Source of the DNA: Mesotaenium endlicherianum
Lineage: Eukaryota > Streptophyta > Zygnematophyceae > Zygnematales > Mesotaeniaceae
Direction of reading: 5' to 3'
DNA length: 64,000 nt
Assembly (NCBI GenBank): GCA_009602735.1
Contig: WELA01006381.1
Span: forward strand, 1 to 64,000
The notes beneath the pieces are model-generated. The model saw only the letters and a program-made list of their open reading frames with translations. It did no database searches and had not been told where the DNA came from. Of the stretch, positions 44,270-55,560 are shown piece after piece (positions within the stretch are counted from its first letter, which is position 1; the number at the start of each line of letters is the position of its first letter). Both the position numbers and the translations under genes were made by a program.

Positions 44270-47200
44270 TTATTGGGCTTTGTGCAGGTTTTGTTGGACT
44301 GCTGACAGTGTGTCAGCAAACTCCTGAGTTAACTGGAGGGAGACCGGGTTGTCAATCCCTTCAGGGTGAGTTAAAGATTCCCCTAGCACATCTAGAGGAG
44401 ACTTAGGGACTCTACCCAGGCTGAGTTCAAAAGGAGTTTTGCCCGTTGACGCGTGCACCGCACTGTTGACCGCAAACTGAATTTGAGGCAACAGGTCATC
44501 CCAATTATCTTGTTTTTGGTTAATATATGCTCTCAGCACCTCCTGCAGAACTCGGTTAGTTCTTTCAGTCTGCCCATCAGTCTGAGGGTGGTTTGCTGTG
44601 CTGAGCAGCTGTTTGACTCCCATTAACCCCATTAAAGCTCTCCAGAACTTAGAGGTGAATTTTGAGTCTCTGTCTGAGATGATATTAGAAGGGAGCCCAT
44701 GTTGGCATACTACATGGTTGTAAAACTGTCTCGCTGTTTCGAGTGCAGTTACTTTGACAGTTGTGGGGATAAAAATGACCATTTTTGTCAGTTTATCCAC
44801 GACTACCAGTATTGAATCATGCCCGTTGGCAGTTCTTGGTAGTGAGACCACCCAGTCCATGGATATAGTTCCCCAGCGTCCAGTTGGGATGGGCAGTGCT
44901 TGCAAGAGACCTCCGGGTGGTGTGTGCCGAGACTTATTTCTCTGACACTGGTCACAGGACTTGACATATTTTAAGACCTCCCGGGGTAACCCCTCCCAAT
45001 GATAATGTTTTGCCAGTTTGCCAACAGTTTTGGCCTGCCCCAAATGTCCACCCAGGAGACTGTCATGAGCTTGACTCAGTAAGAGAGACCTTATTTCCAA
45101 GTTATTAGGAATGACCAGCTTCAGCCTGCCTGAAGTGGTTTCAGTCACCCAGACCCCTCCCTTGAGCTTATACCCGAGTGCAGTAGCACGACACACACCA
45201 GTAGTGGGGCTGGGCTCAAATTCTGGGTCAGAAAGGTAGGCTTTCCTAAGTTGTTCTAGGAAGGACTTTTTCACTTTTAGTGAAGTGAGTGCACACAGGA
45301 CTTTATCTACAGCATGCTGACTAAAGTTCCTTTCTTGCAAGTCAGGTCTTCTAGAGAGTGCATCAGCAGGATTCAACTTCCCTGGTTTGTAGTCGATCTG
45401 GACTTGGAACTGCTCCAGCATCTGGCTCCAGCGGTTCTCCCTCCTCGACAGCTTGGACTTCTTCTGAAAGTGGGTCAGAGCTAGATGATCTGTAATCACC
45501 TTAAAAGCTTTACCATGTAAGTATGCTCTCCACTGTTTGAGTACATGAATGATAGCTAGCAGCTCTTTATCATGCACTGAGTAATTAATCTCCGCTGGAT
45601 TAAATTTCATAGACTCATACAACACAGGATGCCACTCCTGCCGTACCTTACCATCCTTTGTGGTTTTGTCAGCAGGCTGCAACAAAATAGCACCCATGGC
45701 AAAATCAGAGGCATCAGTAACCACCTGCACCGGTTTGCTGGGGTCATACACGGCTAGCACTGGGGCAGAACAAAGGGCATCTTTAAGGGTCTGGAAGGCA
45801 GCCTGCTGCTCTTCCCCCCACACATACCCGATGTCTTTCTTAGTAAGGTCAGTCAGTTTACTGGCCTTTGTGGAATAATTCTCAATAAATCTCCTATAGT
45901 AGTTAGCCAACCCGAGGAAGGATCTAACTTCAGAGACAGACTGTGGTATGGTTTGGTCCCTTGTGGTCTGGACTTTCTTAGAATCCACACTGATGCCGTC
46001 TTTACTGACAACGTGGCCTAAGAATTCAATACTGTCTTTAAAGAAATCACACTTGCTCATTTTAGCATATAAGTGATTTTTTCTCAGAGTGTCCAGGACT
46101 GTCGTTAAGTGTTCAGCGTGCTGAGCTTCATCTTTAGAGAAAATTAAAATATCATCCAGGAAAACTTGCACAAACTTATCCAAATAAGGTCTGAAAATGT
46201 CATTCATAGCACCCATGAAGGTAGCAGGAGCATTAGTCAGTCCAAATGGCATCACGTTGAACTCATAGTGTCCATAACGTGTGCGGAAGGCAGTCTTGTG
46301 TTCATCCCCCTCAGCAATTCTGATTTGATGATAACCACTCTTGAGATCTATCTTACTGAACACCTTAGCACCAGACAGGGTATCAAGCAAGTCCTCGATC
46401 CTGGGTAAAGCATACTTGTTCTTTACTGTAATTCTGTTCAGGGCTCTGTAATCCACACACATCCGCATACTGCCATTCTTTTTCTTAACAAATAGGATGG
46501 GTGCGTCGTACGGTGATTTACTATGAGAAATATAACCATTTTCCTCAAGCTCTGCAATCTGCGTTTTCAACTCCTCGCTCTCCACATAAGACAAGCCATA
46601 CGTGCGTTGCCAAGGTGGCTGACTCCCAGGTAATAGATAAATCCTATGATCTATTTCCCTCTTAGGGGGTAGTCCTGGAGGCATATTGAATACATCCGTG
46701 TACTGAGCAACAATTTTTGCAGCAGTAGGGTGCTCCGGAGGGCTTACCTTTTTCTCAACCACTTCTTCAGGTTGAGGAGGTACCTCTCTTAGCAGCAGAC
46801 AGAACATTCTGTCTTCCTTCTGGTTCCAGCTTTTGACGAACTCCATTGCATTCAGCAACTTGCATCCTTCTGGAAGCCTCTTCTTTTCCTTCATTTGCCA
46901 TCCACACAGGACAAGAGGAAGAGCACTGGTGGGTGCCAAGTCAGTCTGCCCATCACTGGCTCCTCTCACTTTAACTGTACCTCTGCTCCAACACACTTCA
47001 GCTTGATGTCTATTAAGCCAGGACCTGCCTAGCACGAGATCATAAAAGCCAGTGTTGAGTGCCTCAAATGTAAGCGTTTCATTTAGAACTGCAATGCCAG
47101 AACCTAACTGGACCTCAATAGGCTTGGTTATAACTCCTCCCGGGATACTTGAGGCATCTCCAAGGAATATTTTTCTATTCCCTTGGATGACAGTAGGCAG

Positions 47201-47500
47201 CCTTAGCCGCTTAACTAAGTCCTTGTGGATAAAGGTATGTGACGCCCCTCCGTCGACAAATGCCCTCACCTTCCTACTTGCAATCATGCAATGCAGTAGG
47301 ATAGGGGGGACAGTCTTTTCGTGACTTTCGCATTGTTCTCCTGACGTAGCAAAGAAATGTTGGACATCAGGTGGAACAATAGCATCGAGAGTGTGCACTC
47401 TCTGGACGTCTATATTGCTGATGGTCTCCTTTATCTGGTTGTCAAGCATGCATAGTGAATCCAGTTCAGCAGAACCCATAATACCTGCTACGAGGGCAGC
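44270..47500 (-). CDS. E5 pol: protease, reverse transcriptase, RNase H, integrase
   Basis: One long frame holds, in order, the retropepsin motif [15 protein letters not shown] and LGRSWL, then reverse transcriptase with [33 protein letters not shown] and [14 protein letters not shown]. RNase H follows ([44 protein letters not shown]), then the integrase zinc module ([11 protein letters not shown] ... CDQCQRNK) and core ([40 protein letters not shown]). These enzymes copy the element RNA to DNA and insert it. All expected catalytic motifs are visible. Confidence 0.92.
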   Translation of the reverse strand, partial: AALVAGIMGSAELDSLCMLDNQIKETISNIDVQRVHTLDAIVPPDVQHFFATSGEQCESHEKTVPPILLHCMIASRKVRAFVDGGASHTFIHKDLVKRLRLPTVIQGNRKIFLGDASSIPGGVITKPIEVQLGSGIAVLNETLTFEALNTGFYDLVLGRSWLNRHQAEVCWSRGTVKVRGASDGQTDLAPTSALPLVLCGWQMKEKKRLPEGCKLLNAMEFVKSWNQKEDRMFCLLLREVPPQPEEVVEKKVSPPEHPTAAKIVAQYTDVFNMPPGLPPKREIDHRIYLLPGSQPPWQRTYGLSYVESEELKTQIAELEENGYISHSKSPYDAPILFVKKKNGSMRMCVDYRALNRITVKNKYALPRIEDLLDTLSGAKVFSKIDLKSGYHQIRIAEGDEHKTAFRTRYGHYEFNVMPFGLTNAPATFMGAMNDIFRPYLDKFVQVFLDDILIFSKDEAQHAEHLTTVLDTLRKNHLYAKMSKCDFFKDSIEFLGHVVSKDGISVDSKKVQTTRDQTIPQSVSEVRSFLGLANYYRRFIENYSTKASKLTDLTKKDIGYVWGEEQQAAFQTLKDALCSAPVLAVYDPSKPVQVVTDASDFAMGAILLQPADKTTKDGKVRQEWHPVLYESMKFNPAEINYSVHDKELLAIIHVLKQWRAYLHGKAFKVITDHLALTHFQKKSKLSRRENRWSQMLEQFQVQIDYKPGKLNPADALSRRPDLQERNFSQHAVDKVLCALTSLKVKKSFLEQLRKAYLSDPEFEPSPTTGVCRATALGYKLKGGVWVTETTSGRLKLVIPNNLEIRSLLLSQAHDSLLGGHLGQAKTVGKLAKHYHWEGLPREVLKYVKSCDQCQRNKSRHTPPGGLLQALPIPTGRWGTISMDWVVSLPRTANGHDSILVVVDKLTKMVIFIPTTVKVTALETARQFYNHVVCQHGLPSNIISDRDSKFTSKFWRALMGLMGVKQLLSTANHPQTDGQTERTNRVLQEVLRAYINQKQDNWDDLLPQIQFAVNSAVHASTGKTPFELSLGRVPKSPLDVLGESLTHPEGIDNPVSLQLTQEFADTLSAVQQNLHKAQ

Positions 47501-47519
47501 TAATGACAACTCACTATCT

Positions 47520-49009
47520 CTAGCATCCTCAAAGTCAGTAGACTGGATTACTGACTGTTGTTGTCTTTTAAAGGCTGGTCTTTTCTCCCGGCCTTTGGCA
47601 GGTGCTGGACTGGACACTGTTCTTGGTAGTGGCCTTTCTGCTGACAATAGTAGATTTTGCTGAGGCTGGTCTCGGCTTAGTCCTACCACCACCCCTTCCA
47701 TAGCCACCTCGAGAGGGACCACCTCTACCTCTAGACTGAATAGCATTGTACTCATACTCATATTCATCACCCTGATTATCCTCCGCCTGGTCTTCTTCAA
47801 TTGCATTGTAGGAATCGTGGGGCTTCTTGACAACCTTAGACACCAAAGCGTTACTCTGGCGCTTGTGATTGAACTGTTGCTGATCCCAGGCGTCAGCATC
47901 CTGGATCAAGTCAGCCAGTTTCTCATACTTTTTCTCAGCAAAATGACCAGAGACCTCGGATTTCAAGCCATACCTGAAGTATGCTATCCTATACCGTTCT
48001 GGCAAATCAGGCTGCTTCATCATGTTCTCTTGGAACTTTTGAGCAAACTCAGCAACTGAAGTGGTCTGCTTCAGTGTCAGGGAGATCATCGCATAGATAG
48101 CTTTCTCCTGCTGGTTGATGACATCAAACTTCTCATGCAACTTCTCGACAAACTCTACCCACGTAGGGTCACCGAGTTGCCGAGCCTTACGCTCTTCCTT
48201 CCAGTAAAGCCACCAGTCTGCGGCACTGCCTTTCAGTAGCGCACCGGTGTGCCTGACCTTCTCGTAATCTTGCAGTTCTGGGTAGTTCTCCAGCCACTGC
48301 TCAACATCCGCGAGAAACTTGATCAGGTAATATTTTCTGTTTCCCTCAGGATCATAGTCCTGGGGAGGTTTCGGCTTGGGCTTACTAGGCCCTCGGCCAC
48401 CACCACTAGTGGTGTGAGACCCCAGTTGGTCTCTGTCCCGGAGTAGGGACATTATGATTCTTTTGTCCTCCTGCTGGGACTGATACATGGTCGCCATTTG
48501 CGACTGCATCTGAACGAACAATGCTCCCAAGTCTACATTTTGGGGTGGTAGATTAGCAAATGCAGCAGCAGCATTGGCATTTACTCGCTGAGTAGTGTCC
48601 TCAACAATCCCTCTCGCTCCTGGAGCAGCAATTCCTGCCGCATTCAGCCGGTTACGTATTTGACCTAGGGGTACATTGAGTTGTACAGCAGGAGGTGGGT
48701 TCAGAACATTGGCCCTTGATGCCATGAGTTCCTCGACAGTGCGCTCGTCAGCTGGCTGTCTTTCCCTCTTTTCTGTATCTTTGCTACTTGTTCAGCTTCT
48801 AGCCTGGCTCTCTCCTCCTCAGCTTGCTGAGCTGCGAGTGCGGCAATAGCAGCTGCCTCATCTGCAGCCTCCCTAGCTGTAGTATCTGCTATTGCTTCCG
48901 AATAGGTACGGTTTCCCGCTACATGGCTTTCCGCCTGGTTTTTGACATTCTCGTTATCCTGGTTCTCCATGTCTCGGGAGTTGCTAGTTTGAGACCTTGT
49001 CCTTACCAT
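47520..49009 (-). pseudogene. E5 gag
   Basis: Starts MVRTRSQTSNSRDMENQD just inside the 5' LTR, has an Ala/Glu-rich helical stretch, then the gag core (DPTWVEFVEKLHEKFDVI; TTSVAEFAQKFQENM; RYRIAYFRYGLKSEVSGHF). A Gly/Arg-rich stretch ([18 protein letters not shown]) follows that may bind RNA. Some breaks are present. Confidence 0.85.
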
Positions 49010-49030
49010 ACAAAGAAGACTGTGATAACT

Positions 49031-49042
49031 GCTCCGATACCA
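49031..49042 (-). other. E5 primer-binding site
   Basis: The - strand reads TGGTATCGGAGC, one base from the LTR end, complementary to the plant initiator methionine tRNA 3' end. Confidence 0.88.
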
Positions 49043-49043
49043 C

Positions 49044-49764
49044 TGAAATGAATCGACTTACCAAATAGACGATTAACAATTAATAAAGATCTTTATATCA
49101 GCAAGTAATCTTTATGGTATTTGCCGTTAACTGTTTTAACGGCAAAGGACAACACACTAGCAGTGAATAATACTCGTCCGTCAAATGAGAGTAAACTAGC
49201 ATCAATAATGCAAATCAGTAAACTCATACATAAGCAAGGTTAGAAGACAGTGCGTATCAATGGCTTCTCGCCTTGGATTCAGATCTCTCTCAGTAAGCTG
49301 TACAAGAGAGTTGGCCTCGTTTCCGAATGCCGAACTCGAGAGCAATGCCTAGCGTATGTACATGGAATGAGTTTACTGTTCAACGGTCAGTGCGATGGCA
49401 CCGCCTACCCGGGAGTTAACCACGTTGGTAGGACCTCGGTTAACCAAATCCACCGCCATCTCCCATCATCCCGAATCGCCATCCATCATAGGGATGTCAT
49501 CTGGCCATTCATCTAGCATACCACACTTAGATGCATATCGAGGCAGTTCGCTGCTACCGAGTACGGAAGTCTGTTGGCTGTCAAAGAATGTGTCAGCAAG
49601 CTGACTTAAGGTGACCTCAGCCTGCTACTTCCGGCCAAGTCATTAAACTGATATTAAGTATAAAGTCCAGCGGACTGATTGTTAACTAGAGTTCAGCAGG
49701 CTGAACTTATTTAACCATATTATTTAAATGAATATTATATCAACCAGTATACTTATTCATTACA
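49044..49764 (-). repeat. E5 5' LTR (721 bp)
   Basis: Runs TGAAATGAATCGACTT to CTTATTCATTACA on the + strand and pairs with 40,934-41,666. A target duplication follows at 49,765-49,769. Confidence 0.92.
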
Positions 49765-49769
49765 ATGAT
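49765..49769. other. E5 target-site duplication, right copy
   Basis: ATGAT, matching 40,929-40,933. Confidence 0.9.
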
Positions 49770-50280
49770 GATCCAGGGTGGAGTCGAAGACCAGCCATGG
49801 ATCTCCTGGCTTCATCTGGTTGTAATCCATCCCTGGATGTACATTCTCAATCACAAACATTGGTGGGTAGAGGTGCTGGCGTTCCCGCAGCATACTGATG
49901 ATTTTCACCTTCGATCCCCAGTGTTGTGCTCGCGGATCATTGAATCCCCTCCTGTTTCCAGCTTACAAGAAAGGTTGACAAGGGAATTTCGCAAAGATCC
50001 AGTCAATCTTATAACCATACAGGTCCTCAGACTTCACATTGAGAATGTTTCCTCCAGCAAGACGCACCACACTAGTAGGCACCAATGCCTTGAAATGGTA
50101 CATTTGCCGCATCTGACTCATGACCTCCTCAAATGCTGTAAAAACACTCTCATCATTGTCCACATACAGCACTTTGAATACCTGGATACCTCGCTGAATC
50201 AGTGCGATGGTTCCAGTACCAAGTCCGGCGAACAATTCCAGCACTACTACTCCTCTCCTGCAAAATGGATCTTCCATCCT
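49770..50280 (-). pseudogene. D1 DNA methyltransferase, N-terminal half (motifs I-VI)
   Basis: On the - strand the sequence shows VVVLELFAGLGTGTIAL (motif I, S-adenosylmethionine binding) at about 50,205-50,260 and VLYVDNDESV (motif II). DWIFAKFPCQPF carries the catalytic Pro-Cys of motif IV at about 49,965-50,000. PPMFVIENVHPGMDY has the Glu-Asn-Val of motif VI at about 49,837-49,865. Spacing and order are those of C5 cytosine methyltransferases. It lies directly after the protease in the same direction, so it was part of the element's polyprotein. E5 sits at its lower edge. The copy is broken. Confidence 0.85.
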
Positions 50281-50499
50281 CACAATGCCTTGCGGCAATG
50301 GTTCTACTCCAGGCATCAAATTGGCAGCAGTCTTAATTTGATAAGGAACTGGCAGCAGCTCTTGCGAGCCACGGTCCCTGTTACTCACAGCTTCTAGTTG
50401 CTCCATAATCCAAGGTTGCCAAACCAAGGGAGTCGGCATGTTGATGCTGGTGTAGATCTTATCTTCGCGTTGCATGATGAGGTCATAATGGTCTGGATA

Positions 50500-51060
50500 C
50501 TGGTTATTCACACAGCAGTCTAGCAGTCCGTAGTTTGCTTCTCCCGAGCAAACCATTTTTACAGGAATTTCTCCTGTCGGCTGCCGATCTGTCGACTGGT
50601 AAGTCACCCTCTGCTTCCGCAGGTCGATGACCAAATCCAGGGGAATCAGAGCTTCTGTCCCCAATACAACATCATAGTTTTTTGCCTCTGTCACGATACA
50701 CTCTATGAGTAGTGACGCTTCCTCAGGTTTCCCAAAGTTTACTGTGATTTCCACAGGCTTGCGGGTGATTCCACAAGACTTTGAAATCTGCCTAGATGCA
50801 GTCCTCAACTGGAAAAGACTTTCTTTCAGGTCCCTTGCCGTCAATTCCAGAGCTTTCACAGCTCGCTTTTCCAGGATTACTGGCTGTGCGCCAGTGTCCA
50901 ATAGGATATTGGGAGCGGCCCAGTTGTTAAACGTCAAAACTCTATCCTTGTTCTGCACTCTCACAGTGCTGAAATTAGTAGGCAGCGAAGCGTTGTTCGC
51001 GCCTTCCTCAGCTAGGTCCAGCTGCTGTCTAGCTTCCTCAATCGTGATAGGGTATGTAAG
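50500..51060 (-). pseudogene. D1 retropepsin-like protease
   Basis: NILLDTGAQPVILEKRAVKAL gives the Asp-Thr-Gly active site of an aspartic protease, followed by GITRKPVEITVNFG and YDVVLGTEALIPLDLVIDL, the flap and the hydrophobic-hydrophobic-Gly pattern of the family. It sits between gag and the methyltransferase. Confidence 0.82.
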
Positions 51061-51379
51061 ACGCAGATCAGCGAGTGAAAGACAAGGAATGTGCTGAATT
51101 CGGTGTTCCACCAGAGCTTTCAGCTTTTCCAGCAAAAAACTAAATGTCTTGCGTGGCCCAGGCTTGGCTTGTCGTAGCTGCGCAATCTCGTTCTCATCGA
51201 GAGTGATCCGAAAGGTCTGAAGAAGCTTCCCAATATTCCTTGGAACCAGACGGTCATGATCTGCGCGCTCCGCAGCCGTTGCAGCCACGGCCTTCTCAGG
51301 CGTCAACTTCTCGCATTTGCAGACGGTCTTTTCGGCCACATCTGCATCGTAATAGACATTAGGCACATTTAGTTTTGCA

Positions 51380-52640
51380 AATTGAGCTTTCAACTCTGCA
51401 ATCTCTGCACTCAAAGCATCATGCTTCTGATGACCCTTCCGGTTACCAGAGTTATCTTTCCCGCAGTTCCAACAGCCCTCTGCTGTCTCAGCAGTGTTGG
51501 CGTGCTTAGCAAACCTATTGAAAAACCCGCTCTTCTTCTTAAACTGAATATTAGAGCTATTGGCCTTGGGCTGAAAGGATTCCTCCCTTCTCTCAGGAGC
51601 CATAAGCGTCCTGGAAGCCTCCTTGTTCCAGACTTTACCTTCCTCGACATTGCGTGCTATTTCAGCAGCCTCGTCGATGTTCCAGTCGATTCCGCGTTTT
51701 GCAGATAGGTGCGGCCTGACCTCCCGATCTGTATCTTTACCCAGACACAATGAGAATTTGTCAGCCACAATCCTAGGCTCATAGATTCCTGCCTTCTTGG
51801 CAAGGTCTACCAATCTGGATTTGACCTCCATCACTGTCTTGTTCTTCTGACGGACAAAATGCACATAGCGGTGCACTTTAAGACTGCGATCCTCTGGGAA
51901 TGTTGCTTCAAGCAACTTAAAGAAACGACGCAGACAGTGCTCAGAGTCTAACTGGTCATCCCCTACCTCCATATCCCTACGGCAACTAGCCAACGCTTGC
52001 GCATGGCTTGCTTCCGTGGTGACACTATCACCATGCTGCCCTGTAACAGGTGCAGCTCTGCGTGTTACTCGTTCCTGAGCATTAGCAATCTTTTCAGACA
52101 CTTCTGCACACACTTTACGCAATTCTGCGACAGATCCAGCATCATCATCTCCAGTAGCCGCTCGCTGCTGACCCTAAGTGAGTTGCTTCATGGCATCTGT
52201 TAATTCTTGTGTTAGTGCAGCTAAGCCTACGCTCTCAACAGGTGCAGCAGGTATCGCTCTTCCTGATGACAAAGCGGACAGGCGGGCTTTCGCAGCCTCT
52301 TTCTGGATTTTCAAATCTCTCGCCTTCTTTTGCTCGTCAAACGCCCATTCCTGGGTAAGGTTCTCATCCTTCCGAAATCGGCGATACAGCAACAAGGCAT
52401 CCTTGTCCAAGTACTGAACAAAGCTTATAAAAGCGAGCGACTGAGTGTAAGAAGAATCCTTTCGGATTTTTTCAAAGAAGTCAGCCCAATAGATCTCATC
52501 AAACTCTTCGAAAGTGAGATTATTTCCACTGGTTCGTCCACTAAAACACTTTCTAGACAGCTTGAACTTAGGATTTTCATCCTTATCATCACCAGTCATT
52601 TCGAGTGGTGACCAAGACTCACTATCTTTATCCCACACGT
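51380..52640 (-). pseudogene. D1 gag
   Basis: A gag-type region with RSLKVHRYVHFVRQKNKTVM and VEVKSRLVDLAKKAGI followed by a knuckle-like CWNCGKDNSGNRKGHQKHD. Its N-terminal part (about 52,174-52,640) is polar, with FEEFDEIYWADFFEKI and FISFVQYLDKDALLLYRRF. It differs from the gag of E1-E6, again marking a separate lineage. Confidence 0.75.
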
Positions 52641-52976
52641 CGTGCTCTCAGCCCGAATTGGGTACAAAGCTCGCGCGTAATACGGATTCTCACCGTTCGT
52701 GGCAGTATGGCGAGACTCGTCTCTCGACGGTTGCTCACTCTACAGGTTATCCGTGTGCTCAGATGTCTCATTTTCTCGTGGACTCTGGCTTGAATCAAAA
52801 CCTTCCACAGGCTCCACAGGGTAGTGGAGTCTTCCACTCCTCAAGTGCATGTACAGTTGAATTTCTCCGGGTCCCCTTTCAGGTTGAGCACCGGCAGCCC
52901 TCACAGGCCTCAATCCCCAATTTGCTTGGGAATTTCTATTCACCTGAACCACAGAACCGAAGTTCTCAGAAGTAGG
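52641..52976 (-). other. D1 leader between LTR-like repeat and gag
   Basis: About 340 bases without a recognised motif. No clear tRNA primer-binding site was found next to the repeat, which leaves the LTR end uncertain. Confidence 0.4.
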
Positions 52977-54210
52977 ACGGAAGTCTCTTACTTCCACATA
53001 GGCTTTATGCCTTAAGGTTCTTGGATTCACAAGTGAGCAAATTGTAGGTTGCAGAAATCACACTCTAAGCAGCTTGACATGCAACGTCAGATTCAGAGAA
53101 AATCGCCCTTTAGGCTTTCGCTTAACTTCCACAAGTCAGCTTACAAAACTCTGAAACTACGTCTATGCTGGCCTGGGTCAAGCTCTTCACTTAACACCGC
53201 GCCTTAACAGCTCTTCACTGCCAGGCTGGGCTCACTCAGTTCTTCATTGAGAGCTTTATCTGTCAATACTACTCTCTCTCTTCGAGATGCGAATGCGACT
53301 TCTGAGAACTTGGAAATCAACACACAACTCACCATTTTAAGGCTGCTTCATACACACACTCGTGGCGTTCGGCCGACTCTGTGCTAATCTCCTAGCAGAT
53401 TCTATTCTGCAGTTCTCCTTCTATAACCGTGAGATTCCCTCTTGGGAACTCCTACAATCCTAACTTATCTATGATACACAGAAGAATCTTCGGTGTCGTC
53501 AGAAGCGTGGGGCTTTGGCCCTCCAGTGGCCTTGGGAACTCCTTCTTCTTCTCTTTCCTTCTGCCTCTTGGCAAAGGTGCGTGCGAGTGAATGACATGTC
53601 TCGGGCAAGATTCGTGCCTTTCACAGGCACCACACAGCGTCATCTTTCGAGAATGCCGTGCTTAGTCACACAACTTAGCTGCATGTCGCCTCTGCCTAGC
53701 CATGCTCAACTCAAACTCGTAGTCACTCAGCATGCATGCACACCTTGTGACTGTCGCGCGTGGCTGCTTAGCTTCTCAGCTGGCAGTCACGCCTAATTGG
53801 CTCATGGCTAAGAATTCCTGAGCGGCGTGCAAGCAAATGCCACTTGCTCAAGTTTTCCCAACCGGGCGGCCGTAACCTATCTTGGCATTGCAGCCATGAC
53901 CTGGCTTAATCTGCCAGTCACACAGTACCTGACCTGGTACTTGCTGGGCGGCTCGTTGCTGATCCCCAGCTCCTAGCCTCGCGGCTGTCTTGTCAAAACC
54001 TCCCCCCTCCTTGGGTGTGGGTCACACTGACATTGACCCCTTGCCAGTGGTCTTAACGCCGCCATAACCGCTGACTGCGATGTAATCAGTCAAGTGGTCG
54101 GTGAGTCAACGTTGACTTTCAGCACTAGGTGGCCGTAGCTTGCGCTGCGCGTGCGACACCGTCAAACGGATAGTAGTCGCGACACTTTGTCTCCTGTCGC
54201 CTCCTGTCTC
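52977..54210 (-). repeat. D1 5' LTR-like repeat
   Basis: 52,977-53,940 pairs with 38,295-39,310. The continuation to about 54,210 shares blocks (GGTGAGTCAACGTTGACTTT, GCGTGCGACACCGTCAAACGG in part) with the relics at 13,290-13,380 and 37,350-37,430, so the full LTR is over 1.2 kb. It is met by E6 at about 54,211. Confidence 0.68.
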
Positions 54211-55560
54211 CCGTAGGTTCTCTGTGGACAAGAGTGCTTTGTCGCCCACATGGAATGTCACTTCCCTCCTGTGCTTGTTAGCATGCTTGACCTGCTCTTC
54301 CTGTGCCTTCCGAATACACGTCTTCGCCATGTGCCAAGTGTTGGCCATCTGCTCCATAAAAGCTTGTGTAGTTGGAACCTGAGTCTCCTTGGCCTTCTCC
54401 AACAAGATGTTCCCTGGATGATATACTTCTCGCCCATAAACCATAGCGAATGGTGACTGCTTGGTGGATCCCTGCATGCTGTTGTTGTAGGCAAACTCCA
54501 ACCCTGGTAGCTTCTTGTCCCACTCTGAAGGGTCTTCCATAGTGAAACTCCTGAGCACCTCTTGCAGAGTTCTGTTGAGCCCCTCACTTTGCCCGTCTGT
54601 CTGAGGATGATAGGAAGTGCTCATACTCAGCTTGGTCCCCATCAAAGTAAACAATAACCGCCAAAAGTTGCTAGTGAACCTTGGATCCCGATCTGAAACG
54701 ATCACCTTTGGCAACCCATGTAGCCTGAAAATATGATCAAAGAATAGTCGTGCCACATCCGCTGCCGTAGAAGTCTCCTTCATGGGAATGAAGTAAGCCA
54801 TCTTGCTGAGCCGGTCAGACACAACCCAAATTGCATCGTGCCCTTGACCACTCAATGGTAACGACGTGATGAAGTCCATAGCAATCTGCTCCGAAGGATA
54901 CTCTAAAATAGGCAGGGGCTACAATATACCTCCCTTCTTTTGATTTGGTGTCTTGTTTCTCCGGCACGCATCACAACTCCTGATCCACTCCTGGATGTCC
55001 TTGTCTATATTTATCCAATAGTACTCTCGCTTCAGCACGCTTGCCGTCTTCTCGCTTCCAAAGTGTCCAGCATATAAGCAGTCATGATGCTCCGCAAGTA
55101 GTAAGTCTCGTAGCTCCTTGATGTCAGGTACCACCACTCTCTTGGAATCACCATAATACTATATGCCGTCCTTCTTCTGCATACTCGCGTTGAACTGAGC
55201 TGCTTCACCATCAGCAAACTCTGGGTCCTCCTCATAACCTCTTTGGAGCTTCTCCTTGAAGTCCATATTCTCCTTGATGACTGAGACAGCTGCAAGGTCA
55301 CACCTCCTGGATAAACCGTCTGCAGGGTTGATCTTCCCAGGTAAGTACTCAATCTTGAGGTCAAACTGTTGCAGAAACTCCATCCATCTTGCCTATCTTG
55401 GTGTCAACGTTGGCTGCGTCATAAACTTCTCCAAGCTCTTGTGGTCCGTCTTTATGAACACCTTCCGGCCGTCGACATAACATCGCCAAATCCTCAAAGC
55501 CTGGATAATAGCCAACATCTCCCGCTCGTGTGCTGCATAGTTTTGCTAAGCAGGACTCAA
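54211..55560 (-). pseudogene. E6 RNase H and integrase
   Basis: Integrase zinc module HHDCLYAGHFGSEKT ... CDACRRNK and core MDFITSLPLSGQGHDAIW, VSDRDPRFTSNFW, HPQTDGQSEGLNR. The RNase H/connection stretch (LQQFDLKIEYLPGKINPAD) lies upstream. Equivalent to 5,286-6,580 of E2. Confidence 0.87.

Larger units (their letters stand above)
40934..49764 (-). mobile_element. E5: nearly whole Ty3/gypsy chromovirus with an extra reading frame
   Basis: 8,831 bp with two LTRs (40,934-41,666 and 49,044-49,764), ATGAT duplications on both sides, a primer-binding site, gag, a long pol frame, integrase with chromodomain, a 558-codon extra frame and a polypurine tract. The first ~300 bases of the two LTRs differ at only about seven sites, so the insertion is fairly recent, the youngest datable one in the window. 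A few breaks are present in gag and pol. It sits inside the methyltransferase region of D1 in the same orientation. E3 and the relic at 35,107 are relatives. Confidence 0.93.
38295..54210 (-). mobile_element. D1: Ty3-type LTR element carrying a DNA methyltransferase, split by E5
   Basis: Excluding the inserted E5 (40,934-49,764), the - strand parts run LTR-like repeat (52,977 to about 54,210), gag with a CCHC-like knuckle, retropepsin, C5 DNA methyltransferase, a long linker, integrase, and an LTR-like repeat (38,295-39,310). RT and RNase H are not seen in this copy but are present in the sister copy D2 at 61,934-63,310. The two LTR-like repeats are about 95% alike by eye. The 5-base ATGAT duplication flanking E5 shows that 40,928 and 49,770 were once adjacent, inside the methyltransferase region. 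The element is broken several times. Capture of a methyltransferase by LTR elements is known from charophyte algae and dinoflagellates; whether this is the same lineage is not shown. Confidence 0.82.

Noticed and set aside
49765-50397. A + strand open stretch of 210 codons
   Set aside because: It is the antisense shadow of the methyltransferase and has no recognised motif of its own.
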